This document shows positions 54,034 through 64,000 of a stretch of 64,000 bases of DNA, one piece after another. The notes beneath the pieces were generated by a model. It saw only the letters and a program-made list of their open reading frames with translations, made no database searches and had not been told where the DNA came from. Source of the stretch: Eurosta solidaginis (lineage: Eukaryota; Arthropoda; Insecta; Diptera; Tephritidae); contig NC_090320.1 in NCBI RefSeq assembly GCF_040869045.1, positions 240,746,978 to 240,810,977 on the forward strand, written 5' to 3'. The first letter of the stretch is position 1. Every line of letters starts with the position of its first letter. A program made the translations under genes and the position numbers.

Positions 54034-54899
54034 TGTGGCGAATGTTGACATCACTATGCTGTTAGTAAATAATTACGCAACAACAAAAACATTAAATCAA
54101 GCCACACTTGTGTACATGAACACTTCTATCATCATTTACACACATACATGGAAGGCGACGAGAACCCTGCAAAAATCGCGAGTACTCCATGCATGCATGT
54201 ATGGAGTACTCGATATGGACCCAGCGAGTGCTCCAAAATTAATCACAATTCATACAAAAAATATGGTCCAATTAACATTGCGATGTCCTAGGACTGAACC
54301 TTATACTCCAGCTCCGCATTACATCAGAGTAATCCATGGAGTGCCCACAGTCCAATAAACATCGTGTAGTGATTACAATCGTTAAAAACGAGCAATGATC
54401 GGCTTACAATATGTTCGTGTAGAAACGTGAGTTGGTCCATTGCCGCATTACTGTGGAGTATAAATGTAAGTACTCCAGTGGGCCAGTGGCAGGGAAGTGC
54501 ATGCACACACATAACCAGCAGCTCGAAGTGAAGAGGTATCTCACACACACACATGTAGTCATGAGCCGCAGTTCTTACTCACACATACACACGCATATAA
54601 CCAAATTACCAAGCAGGAGATACGTCAGTTCTAAAAGGTGAAACGTCTAGAACTTTGGAGAAATATGCGGACAAGGCAAGAGAGAGTCTAAAAGTAGCGC
54701 AAGCTGGGCAATAACGATTCAGTTTTGATTTAAGCATGCTATTGGCTGTGAGGTATAATTATGAAGTCCTACTCGTAAAGTAATCTAAATAAAGACCAGT
54801 TTGCAATACTGAATATTGGAGTTATTTATTCGACAGTTCAGCGATTCGAACGTTAGTAGAAGGTGTAAAATAATCATGAATCCCACAAAATTCGTTACA
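54034..54899 (+). mobile_element. LTR split by MITE, ATAT TSD
   Basis: Second copy of the 20555-21079 LTR. TGTGGCGAATGTTGACATCAC at the left, AATTCGTTACA at the right, 4-bp duplication ATAT (54030-54033 and 54900-54903). It carries a TATA-like box mutated to GTCTAAAAG and the TAAATAAAG signal. An insertion of ~340 bases after GGAAGGCGACGAG accounts for its extra length. No internal retrotransposon region adjoins it, so it is again solo. Confidence 0.88.
54163..54520. mobile_element. GAGTACTC MITE inside LTR
   Basis: Relative of the element at 35942-36986. It begins AACCCTGCAAAAATCGCGAGTACTCCATG and shares CATACAAAAAATATGGTCCAATTAACATTGCGATGTCCTAGG and AACGAGCAATGATCGGCT, with GGAGTAT...GTACTCC motifs on both strands. 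The right end is not clear (a GGCAGGG at about 54490 may be part of it). The exact junction with the LTR could not be fixed. Confidence 0.7.
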
Positions 54900-54903
54900 A
54901 TAT

Positions 54904-55000
54904 AGTTGCGTTGCCTTTGGGCTTCCGTATTTCCCCGATATTGGATTTCCAGCTAAGCTTACTCTGCATCTCGACGCCCAGATACTGACTCTCGAAGTAA
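54904..55000 (-). pseudogene. LINE RT scrap
   Basis: The minus strand reads SQYLGVEMQSKLSLEIQYRG, resembling the 'YLGV--D-KLSW' block that follows the RT palm in LINEs. Very short, so family and even identity are uncertain. It adjoins the LTR. Confidence 0.4.
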
Positions 55001-55530
55001 GGATGACGACAGTATCATTAAGAGAGGGCATTAGAAACTGTGGTATTTTGCTAGCGTACTAGGGTAAGCGTTGAGGCCGCTTTTGGTTGAACAGACGTTA
55101 AAGGCTTCACGTTAAAGGCAAGCGCCCGTTCTAGAATTTCAAGAGGGGAACAGACAAATGTCTGGGCCCTTTCTTCTTTACGCGCAAGGTCGATTGTCTG
55201 TCTAGATATGAGAACAGAATTAATAAGAAAGTTTCATATTCGTAAATCAAATATAGCACTTTAAAACTTGCTAACTCTTATATTTTCTATCCTTCTACGC
55301 GAACTTCCAACTCCAATTTATATATTTATTGTTTACATTTCTCTAGTCTCCTCTCTTGTATGTTTTACAATTCCGTTCGTTAAATACATATACTATGTAG
55401 GTATTCAAAACAAAAACGGAATGCAGCATATAATAAGTTTCATCAGTTGCGGAGATCTTGCAATGACTGCCTTCCTGGCTGCGGCTTACCGTCCTTAGCA
55501 AGCGCGCCATGCAATATATTTAGCATTTAA
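55001..55530. other. unassigned sequence
   Basis: No feature is supported; short AT-rich frames only. Confidence 0.35.
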
Positions 55531-56111
55531 GCGGCAATTACCCACCGACGTGTGCCGTACGTACGGACGTTTGTCGTACGAAACACGTTTGAGCGAACCC
55601 TCAAGCCCGTAGGAATCAACGTGTGCGTCTGTTTACATGTAAATAACATATTTGTGTGTGTATTGTTTACAGATAAGCACTGTTGCCATTGACCATTTTG
55701 CATGCATGCTTATGGAAAATCAACTTTTTCCAATTTAATTTTTGATGTTGTAAAAGGCTGGAATTAATATTAAATAAATATAAATAGATCACATATTTAT
55801 AATCTGCACTTCTACATATTTATTTCGATTTATTTTCACAATTTTTCAAACTTTAATTAGGTGTTTTTGCATAAAACTGCAAACGGTCCAAAATTAGCGC
55901 ACAAAAGTTTCCTAGGCAACTCTGCCTAGTGAGAGAGCGATCAGCTGACACGTTCTTACGGAAAAAATCAAAATTGTTTTGATTTCTACGTTCCGGGCTA
56001 CGTACGTAGGGGCGTTGCACGTCGGTGAGTTTTCGTTTACATTGCACACTCATAAGATAGGTCGTGTCAGCTGACACGTTTTTGGTACGTACGTTCATGA
56101 GTAACTGCTGC
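55531..56111. repeat. foldback block rich in CGTACG
   Basis: GCGGCAATTACCCACCGACGTGTGCCGTACGTACGG at the left and the complement of GCAGCAGTTACTCATGAACGTACGTACC at the right are related inverted ends. A second inner copy (CACGTCGGTGAG at 56018-56029) also pairs with the left end. CGTACG/GTACGTAC and GTCAGCTGACACGT palindromes recur. This looks like a foldback or compound MITE about 580 bp long. No target duplication was found. Confidence 0.5.
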
Positions 56112-57649
56112 ATTAGCCATGCAACGGAATTGGCATCAGCAATGGGCATCAACATCGATGCGCCTACCATTCGTGGCTTGAATCAGACTAAACCAGAATC
56201 AGCTTAACTAGCAGGCAGTAAGTTTTTGAGCCAACGAGCAACCACTGCCGCTTGGACATTGTAAAATTGACAGCACTGGCGACGTAAAGTCGCGTCTGTT
56301 GCGCAATTTGCCATTTTTGTTGTGCTGTTACTCGCATTGCGTTTACCTTCGTTTTACCCTCAATTTATTCCATTTGTTGTATTGTTGCCTTGGAGGATGT
56401 GTGCGACGATGCTACAAAACTTAGTATTTCTTTCTTTCCTCCTTTTAGGCCTTTTTGTTGTTAAAGCGGAATTGAAAAGATTTTAAGATTCATTCTTGTG
56501 ATGCTGCAAGGAGTTGGGGAGCAAAGGATGTGAAAAGGCTTGTGTATACAATGATGTTGCTGTTGTTGTGTTTACTGTGTGAAGGTTGTGGCAAAATACT
56601 CACCAGAAGGTATTAAAAGTTTGCTGTTTAAGTTGGTAGTTATTGCTGCCGTTCGTTTCTCTTGGGTTGAATAGTTGGCGCGCATGCGCAATGTTATTAC
56701 GCTGCTTTTTCAGCGCGTATTTTAGTGCAAACTTGTGTATGGCTTTGCATATACAAAGTGCATTTTTTGTAATTATGTATGGCAAATAAGCATATTCTGT
56801 ATGCCTGTGGAGCATGGTACGCCATAAACTTTGTCGTGGACGGCTACCGTCTCAGCAAGCGCAACAGCGCATAATATGTACAATATTTTGATCGGTAGGC
56901 GTCGAAGTAGACAGTGTGAAATGTGCCACATGCCTCACAAACGGGTATCTCTGCAAATGCAGCAACAAATCAAAGCAACAATGCGATTACGCAAGTTTGC
57001 GATGTTTTGTTTTGAGAGGGTCATCGAAGTTTTAAAAATTTTGAAGCATGCCAAAATCCCTTATAATCACACTGGCGAGGGCTTAGACTTTCTACTTTCT
57101 CTAAAAGGTCCATGTTTTTGTTGCTTTAACAGCCTAAGGGAATCCTATCAATAATTGTCATAAGAATCATGAAATAGTAGTTCCAGGGAACTTTGTGTCT
57201 CAATATCTTTGGGTCATGAACCATTCGCTAAGTATACTATTAGTGAAACAAAATGATTATAAAGGACGCAGCATTCGAACTACAGACTGTGAAGGAATTT
57301 GTCTAGCAAGAACTTTGTCTAACCAGCATACCTGCTTCGATGTATGGCTCGACGTAGAATAAAAATTGGATTGCAATTGGCTTCAGGTATCGCAAAGCCA
57401 GAATGATTGACGTGACTTGCTACGCAACGGGCAAAATCGCCTAAGCAGTTAACGACCTTTTTTTCATGTATTTAAAATCTGTCAGTCAAAAGTTCGATTT
57501 GGGCCGTAAGTTTGAGTTGCGGAGTACTCCTAGTCACCTGTGGTCTACTCCTCTATAGATGGGCCTCGAGTCAGCTAAGCAAACACTAGACGGACATTAT
57601 TTCTCGCAGCGTAGCGAGATCTTTTTGGTCGGAAGGCTAATTTATCAAT
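56112..57649. other. unassigned, 1.5 kb
   Basis: No host exon could be supported. The 107-codon frame at 56831-57154 has two CxxC-like pairs (CEMCHMPH, CFCC), but no domain pattern is convincing. 57530-57650 may hold decayed LINE sequence leading into the next feature. Confidence 0.35.
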
Positions 57650-58030
57650 GGCTGGTTATTTGGGGTTTTCATTGATCAATGCCTAATGGAAGTCCATGCG
57701 GTATATCTGAACATACTGGAAACCCCCACTTGCAGCAGCTACATGGGGAAAGACGTAGTGGAATGATCAGCGATACACCTCATGCTTGACTGTCCAACTT
57801 TTTCCAGAACTAGTCGAATGTATTTCGGTATCGGCTCACTAGAATCTACGAAGGATTTATCCTGGGTTGAGATTGGTCTTATTCGAAACTACATCATTGC
57901 CACGCGAGGGTTCTCTAAATAGCTATAGCCACTTTTATCTTATGTGGTATCATAAAAAACGCACTTGCAGTCCAATTAAGCTTTTTCTACCGGGTTGGCT
58001 ACCATTCAGCCTAACATTACCTAACCTCTC
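57650..58030 (+). pseudogene. RNase H LINE C-terminus, another family
   Basis: The frame from about 57668 reads GVFIDQCLMEVHAVYLNILETPTC, then SSYMGKDVVE, a stop, SAIHLMLDCPTFSRTSRMYFG, and ends LSWVEIGLIRNYIIATRGFSK with TAG at 57917-57919. It has the C-x2-C-like...H-x4-C pattern that closes R1/LOA/I-type LINE proteins. One in-frame stop. The 3' UTR runs on to a CCTAACATTACCTAACCT end near 58028. It differs from the families at 10303 and 26050. Confidence 0.75.
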
Positions 58031-59489
58031 CCCTTCCTGCTCTTCCATTAATTCTCAATCACCATCTCCCACACTCCGTCTTTATGACATTTCACACTTC
58101 TACCATGTTTGGAAGGTTTGCAGCGAGTGATATACATTTTGATCTTAGAATGTCAGGAACTAATATTGCCAAAAGAAGCTGGTTTTAATACAAATTATTT
58201 TTAAAGTTACTGACGGCCTTGACAGATATGCTAATAGGAGTTACGCCACTTCCCCTCGCCGTACTCAGTACTTCCACTCGGAACATACTAGCCGAGTCTG
58301 AAAGACGAACTAACAGCGAATCCTTTACTTGTTCGAATAAACAATTTTGTATACGCCTTCTTGCACAGTCTGTCTTTCCTCGCTAATGTTGCCCACTATA
58401 TCTTATTAAGCTTTCTAACAATTTATTGTTCGCATGAATCTAATTAGAGCCGTATGGGGCCTGTAGGCAAGCCTGCAACGTGATAGAGGCGGAGCGTACT
58501 AGATTTCTATCTGGCACAAACACCTGGCAGCCCAACTGACTCCCCGATACCTTTGGGTAGATTATCTCTTGCTACTGAAATAAACAAAAGAGCTTCACAT
58601 AGTCCAGGGTCTCGTGCGGGACATGTAATTGCAAGGTTCGTCGGGAGGAAGTTCATTTCATGTTAAGTCGTTATCTGTTGTATCGTGTGTATCGCCTTCT
58701 TCGGCATGACAACCGCAAAGGAAGTGATTGCCTGGCTTTAGCCTTATTTTGAAGTAAATCCACTTTTTTCGATCTTACGGAGAAACCAACTCCATGATGA
58801 AATTGGTACGTCACTGCAAGACGCAAAACAGCTGTTTTATCCGCCGATGTACAGATATGCTATTAGCGACGTTCATCCACTGAATGCCGTTTTTCAACCC
58901 TAATGACCATTTTTCGTAGGGAAAGAAGATAGCGATTGGACCTAGCCTCGGTTCCCCTATGTAGCGGTTTTTGGCCGATATAACAAAATTAGAGATACGC
59001 GTTACTTTGAGCAACTCCTTGTGGGAGTGTATAACAGATTCATATTCTACTTAACTAAATTGAGCTCCGACATACCCAATTCATGTCAGCAAAGTAAAGT
59101 CATCTAACACCATCTTCGATTAGGGTTATGAGGTTGTAATCACATTTCATTTAGCGCGGAGCCCGTTTTAATCAGTTTCTATGATATCTTAGTTGCGGGT
59201 GAAGCTGAGAGAGTGTCTGCTTTCGTAAAAAAAGACTCGACACCTACTAAGCAGAATATATCAGGAGAAATATATTCTACCTGCGGATTTCATCCAGCAA
59301 GTCTTCCATCGCTTACAGTTTTTCGCTTTTGACATTATTGGGCGAAGAGTGTTTGGTCAGTCGACGAAGCAACAAACGAATGGGTCTGCCTTAGCAGGTT
59401 AAGGGACTTAGAATATGTACTCGATAAGACTTTCCTTTTCTTAGACGCCATTCAAATCCACAGAACGGAGTGTGCGAGTGGTAAAAAAT
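58031..59489. other. unassigned sequence
   Basis: No gene or repeat with visible ends. Confidence 0.35.
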
Positions 59490-59625
59490 TCGTTTCCGCG
59501 GCAGTCGGGCTAGTACCCGAAGGTGCTTGTACCGAAATTTTCCGGATTCATATCGGATAAAGAATTCTCAACATCCGTATCACTTCCTTAAACCTTTGGG
59601 AACATTTTTGTGGTTACAATAAAAA
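59490..59625 (+). repeat. decayed stem-loop family copy
   Basis: GCAGTCGGGCTAGTACC, CCGGATTCATATCGG, TCAACATCCGTATCACTTCC and AAACCTTTGGGAAC follow the order of the family's 3' half. The stem no longer pairs. Confidence 0.5.
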
Positions 59626-61189
59626 TTAATTTTAGTCATAGCTTTTAGTTATCACATTCCTAATAAATTCATTCATATCATAAATAACGAGACTAATGTC
59701 CTCTTTTCAATAAAATCATAAGATGTTAAGCACCTTAAGCTGATTTCCTGGAACTTATAAACGAAGGTGCGATATAAATTTTCAAAAATTTCTGAGCTCA
59801 AACTACACGCAACTTCTAAGAGCAAGTTTCAAACTTTGCATAGCAAATACGATGCTTCTAGTTCCTAAACCGAAAGCTATTTACTCGCATAAATCTTACA
59901 TAAAACCCTCACAAATCAACCACAACAATTTGGAGACTGCAAGCTGAATGGTACACAGCCAGCAGAAGGGAGACTAAGAATTCTGAAAATTAATAGGAAA
60001 AAAATGGTCAGTGCACAATGCGGCTTCACCTTCAAAGAAGACTTTCAAAGTGTGATGAAATAAATTATTTGCCGCCATAAAAATACTTCAAAGAAACAAC
60101 AACAACAGCAAAAAAAAACAACAAAATTGTTAAATGAGGAAGACGCTGTGAGGGAAGAGGTTAGGACAACGAAAGCCCAAAAGCAACGCAATGACAAATA
60201 AGAGGAAACAGAATGCGAAGGTAGAAAACAAGTAGCGCAATAAATTGGCATCCTTGCCATAAATATCACATCCTACACATTGACCAAACTAAGAAAGTGG
60301 GGAGATGAAGGAAGCACAGGGCAGCGGAGAGCAAAAGCTACGCGCGTAAAAATCCGTGCAGTCGCTGCTCGTTTCCTGGATGAGCCTGCTTAACTTAACT
60401 TGAGATTTCCACGCAGAGATTGTGTCAATTGCAAGCCAACCTTTAACGCTTCAACTCCACTCATTGTATAAACTCTGATTCGGCACAGCCGCATTTTGCA
60501 CGTTTAAATGAAGGTGGCAAATGCATTGCGTACCTAAATTCACAACCTCTTTGTGCTGGGCTCTCTGCCTGCAGCGGACCATCATTCAACGGACACAACA
60601 ATGATGTGGGCTTCCAATGTCTTATCAAAAAATCGCATATATAATTTTTCGACTTTTGTAGGATCGTATAAAGTATGGACAAGACCAGCAAAGGCGGGTG
60701 GGAGCTATTAAGATGCCAAAACATAATATAAATCATAATGCAAATGTGAGCTGGCATAGCTTCATAATCGTACTCACATACAAGCATGCATGCTGATACT
60801 AGAAGTGAAATTGCTAGATCCCCAGGCAACTCAGCGCTGCTGTCATAAATAGAACGTACTTGGGTTACAGCGCAACCAAGCCGCCATTTCACGTCCAATG
60901 TTGGTCGGTCTGTAGTTCATTCATACCGATCTAGACGATCGATCGTGGCTTTGGCGTTTTGGATGTGCGTGCTCAATCAGAGATTACTCAGCTTAAAAAA
61001 TACATATATGTGTATGCAAAGATCTGGGTTCATACAAGAACATAAAGTTAAACTTAAGTGCTGTGCTGTAAGGATCAAATAGAATCTAATTTATATACCC
61101 CGTAACAGCGAACAATTTGCATTTTCTTCTCACGTTTCAAAAAACGGAAGAAAGAAAGTCGTTGGTTTAACCTTACCAGTGCTGGAACG
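59626..61189. other. unassigned sequence
   Basis: Includes an (AAC)n/A-rich stretch at 60090-60127. Frames at 60045-60269 and 60461-60898 on the minus strand show no recognisable domain. Confidence 0.35.
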
Positions 61190-61290
61190 ACATCAGAATA
61201 TGCTTGTGCCGGAGCGTACAGGATTCATATCCAGCGAGAGACTGCCCTCAAAGGTAGCACTCGCCTAAATCTTCGAGGAGTCAAAGTAGA
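61190..61290 (+). repeat. decayed stem-loop family scrap
   Basis: GCTTGTGCCGGAGCGTACAGGATTCATATCC and AAATCTTCGAGGAGTC recall the family's 3' third. Low certainty. Confidence 0.35.
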
Positions 61291-62874
61291 GTTCGGCTTG
61301 TCTTTTATAGTAAAGTCTGTTATACAGCGGCTGACGTATTTTAAGTGAAGAGTGGTCTACGGCCATGACGAGCGTCTGACGAGTTTAAAGTGAAGACTGG
61401 TCTACGAGTATGACGAGTTTGTCACTATGCTTTTCCTGCTTTACTTCGCTAGCTGGCTCTGTAAACTTCACACTTTTTTGGAGCAATGTGGGACAAACGG
61501 AAGGTTGAGTTGGTGCTAGTTTCAAATCCGACAAAGGAGTGGCCGCATCGGTAGCACTCCCATGAACAAATGATCAATGATATATCCCATATAGCCATTG
61601 GCCTAACCTCATAAGGTTCCAAAGCCAACAGTCTAAAAATTTTTGACCAACTCCTAAAGTGAGAGCAGTTCGGAACTCAATTACGGTGTGCATTAGAAGA
61701 GACAATCATACGGAAATTCAAGTCGTACCTATTGATCTGCAACTCCAGGTAATAAACGGCTTTCTCTCATTTGTCTATCAACTAAAGCTGAAGGCTAGCT
61801 CCTAAGGGATAATTTTTTTCCAAAGAGCAAGTTAGCGCAAACTCGAAGGTTCATCGCTTTTTGTGGTATCGCTATTCGTTGAGTTACCATCCAATCGGTT
61901 CCGTTGGCTTAGTGGGGATGTTGAAAAGAAAATACTCTCAAATCTCAATGTGAGTAAGACTAAGCGCCCACAAATGAAATGTATCGCCTATAGAGTGCCA
62001 CGCGTTCGTTAAAGTTGTTATCCCAACGGATCTCGCTACTTTCTTGTCATACATGCCTCCAAAAGCTTTTGGTTTTCTTGGAGCAGATAGACCTAGAATC
62101 AGTACTGTGCCGATGGCGTTTCTTACAAACAGTGGAGAGATACTCCTGGCATTATGTTGATAAAGAGACACGCTCAAAACAACTACGTAGGCTTACTTAA
62201 GGGATTTTACAGATGATTATGAACTAGGTTCAACAAAACAAAAGTGCCGCGGCCTTAGAACCTACGAGTTTGAGGATGAGCTATATCATTTAAATAAAGT
62301 AAAGGGGACTAGAGAGGCTAGTTAGTTCAGCGCAATCTGCGATTTGATGAACTTAAATTCCAACGCCTTTAAGTTTCAACTAAGATCGTTCTTTTGGTCG
62401 CTGAAGTTGCACTTTTCTTCAACAATCTAGTGTCTATCTTTAACATTGGCCTCAGCTTCAAACACTGCTGGAGTCAAAAAGCCGATAAGATTACGAGACA
62501 TGCAGATCCTTCGAATAAAGCCCTCGAACTCTTTGAAAGTAAATTTAAAGTCAGCATGTCTTTGAGGAGTTTTATTGATACCACAAGATTAAGACCGTTT
62601 GGAGCTCCTCTGTACTATTATGGCTAGCTATGTCCAGGTTTTTTTGCACCAGCAATTCCTTAATTCTTCCTACAGTATCATTAAAGATATATTAATATAG
62701 CCAACATTTGTTGTGTTATCTGGTAAGTCGATCTAAAGAACACTGTCAGACATTGCCTTCAATATAGCTGCGCCGAGAACTAATCCTTGACGAACGCGTC
62801 CCCCGATATTGCGCTCTCCTGCGTTTGTAGAGAGTAGTAAAATAGCTTGAGGTTATCCTGCGCTAAAACATAAC
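61291..62874. other. unassigned sequence
   Basis: A short direct repeat (AGTGAAGAGTGGTCTACG / AGTGAAGACTGGTCTACG, about 61348-61399) is present. No gene is supported. Confidence 0.35.
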
Positions 62875-63300
62875 ACACTGGAACTCTATACCCAGCGGGT
62901 TAGGGGGCGTAGAATATATCCGCAGCAGGTATGCCTGTCGTAGGAGGCGACTAAAATACCAAATTGATTCAAGGGCAACGCAACCCTATTAAGGGGTTGC
63001 CAGCGCAAGTTATAGCTTCTCCAACCCAATTGTCAACCTCACCTACCCGCGGCGAATCCTGTTTCTTCAGTAGCCGATGCTCTGGCGCCCCAATTTCCCC
63101 GTGGATCTAGGGGTTGGGAGGTCGGTATGGCCTTGGAGGTTTCATATGGTCATACTAAGTCGTTCCCGAGATGGTCGGGCTAGTACCTTAATTAAGCTTG
63201 TTACCGGATCTGCATCCGGCAAAGGACCATCAACATCGATAACACTCCCCAAAACCTTCGTTGAGTGTCCTTATCGCTACAACAACAACAATAACAACAC
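62875..63300 (+). mobile_element. stem-loop/(CAA)n repeat, near complete
   Basis: The longest copy: GGGTTAGGGGGCGTAGAATATATCCGCAGCAGGTATGCCTGTCGTAGGAGGCGACTAAAATACC at the left. Then come CCCAATTGTCAACCTCACCTACCCGCGG, CCCGAGATGGTCGGGCTAGTACC and CCGGCAAAGGACCATCAACATCG, the stem-loop (ACACTCCCC...GAGTGT, one side mutated), and TATCGCTACAACAACAACAATAACAACAC. ~425 bp, non-coding. No tRNA-like boxes were found, so if it is a SINE its head is of another type. It could instead be the non-coding part of a LINE. Confidence 0.75.
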
Positions 63301-63819
63301 TGGATCTCTAACTTGCCTAAACTGGTTAAACTAAGACCGGCTATAGAGCCAGCATAGCACTACTGGGTATAATAAAACAAATCGCATTTCTTTAACTCAA
63401 GTGTGGCGAAAGCGCATCAGTTAAGCTATTAAAAAGAGTTGGCGTAAGAAGAAAACGAGGAAGAAAAAGAACAGTGCTCAATACGTAAATTCCAAAAACG
63501 ATTGGTTCTACGTGATGATTGCGTGTCAAATTGGATTTGTTGCCTATCACAACAATGTACAAAACGTCCATCTCACTCAAGCGTTGGGCACAAACTTGCT
63601 GAGTAGAAAAATTTTCGAAATTGGCTATTCAAAACGTGGTTGCATGCATTTTAGCTTATCCACCAACTTAAAAATTAAATCTTTACAAAGCCCATTTTTT
63701 TCGTCATGCGCCTTTAAAGATTTTCTACTCATAACAGTGCTAAAGTCTTCTTCCATTCTTTCACAGATTTTCGCGCTGCATAAAGATTACTACGTCAAGT
63801 ACACATATGCCTACACCCT
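63301..63819. other. unassigned sequence
   Basis: No coding motif recognised. Sequence towards 63819 may be decayed LINE upstream of the next feature. Confidence 0.35.
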
Positions 63820-64000
63820 ATCCTATGCTATGGAGTTCTTGTTTGGTGGACAGTCACACTAAAAAGAACCTACCTCAAAAAATTAGAGGAGTTGTGCAGG
63901 CTATGAATGCTAAGCATTACTGAAAACCACCCCGACTGCTGCACTATCATGCAATTCTGCACATTCCACCTGTAGACCTCGTAGCAAAGAACATAGCGTC
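63820..64000 (+). pseudogene. R1/LOA-like LINE fragment, cut by window
   Basis: Third copy of the 10303/32590 family. GGAGTTCTTGTTTGGTGGACAGTCACAC matches the RT end of the first copy (encoding AVLVWWTAT there). CACATTCCACCTGTAGACCTC matches HIPPADL. Frame-broken. It continues beyond the window's right edge. Confidence 0.75.

Noticed and set aside
56831..57154. 107-codon frame with CEMCHMPH and CFCC as a zinc-finger gene
   Set aside because: Spacing fits no zinc-binding domain I know, there is no homologous continuation, and codon composition is like the surrounding non-coding sequence.
60461..60898. 145-codon minus-strand frame as a gene
   Set aside because: No domain, no clear start context and no supporting neighbours. 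A frame of this length is expected by chance in 64 kb.
62640..62830. Possible RT relic on the minus strand (GLVLGAAILKAMS-like)
   Set aside because: Only one weak box can be read and no neighbouring RT blocks support it.

Overview
The window looks like repeat-dense, AT-rich nuclear DNA of a higher fly, probably a tephritid fruit fly. That placement is inference, from the mix of jockey-like, RTE-like and RNase H-bearing LINEs, tRNA-derived SINEs, Helitron and hAT elements, and an insect S1-type protease exon. There are no operons and no bacterial-style genes. Almost every long reading frame is either a relic of a transposable element or a chance frame.

Only one host gene is well supported: the last coding exon of a trypsin-fold serine protease homolog on the minus strand at about 50.9-51.4 kb. 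Its catalytic serine appears to be alanine, and a GC-rich minisatellite lies directly upstream. No other host exon, tRNA, rRNA or CRISPR array could be supported.

Layout from left to right. 0-3 kb: unassigned. 3.0-4.7 kb: a complete non-autonomous Helitron carrying a ~129-bp tandem array. 5.4-6.7 kb: a 5'-truncated RTE-like LINE with a microsatellite tail. 10.3-11.7 kb: an RNase H-bearing LINE (R1/LOA/I group), followed at 11.9-12.4 kb by a MITE with 9-bp target duplications. 14.3-15.2 kb: a jockey-like LINE end. 16.3-20.3 kb: a nested block in which a 2.0-kb hAT element sits inside a family of long non-coding repeats (called the CCACGCCC family here). 20.5-23.3 kb: LTRs plus R1-like and jockey-like remnants. 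24.9-28.3 kb: RNase H relics and a dead CR1/L2-like LINE. 28.9-30.0, 39.3-41.4, 43.0-44.2 and 52.3-53.6 kb: further CCACGCCC-family copies. 32.6-33.9 kb: another R1/LOA-like LINE. 36-49 kb: several copies of a ~360-bp tRNA-derived SINE (SINE-1), a second tRNA-like SINE (SINE-2), three inverted-repeat elements and a foldback. 49.7-51.8 kb: a jockey-like remnant, then the protease exon and minisatellite. 54-56 kb: an LTR split by a MITE, then a foldback block. 57-64 kb: LINE relics and a near-complete copy of a stem-loop/(CAA)n repeat.

Insertion order can be read in several places from target-site duplications: a SINE inside a MITE, a SINE inside a CCACGCCC repeat, a hAT inside a CCACGCCC repeat, and a MITE inside an LTR. 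The most notable links are a ~130-bp tandem monomer shared by the Helitron and the CCACGCCC family, and a shared 3' end (GCTACAACAACAAC) between the jockey-like LINE and the stem-loop repeat, which suggests a LINE/SINE partnership.
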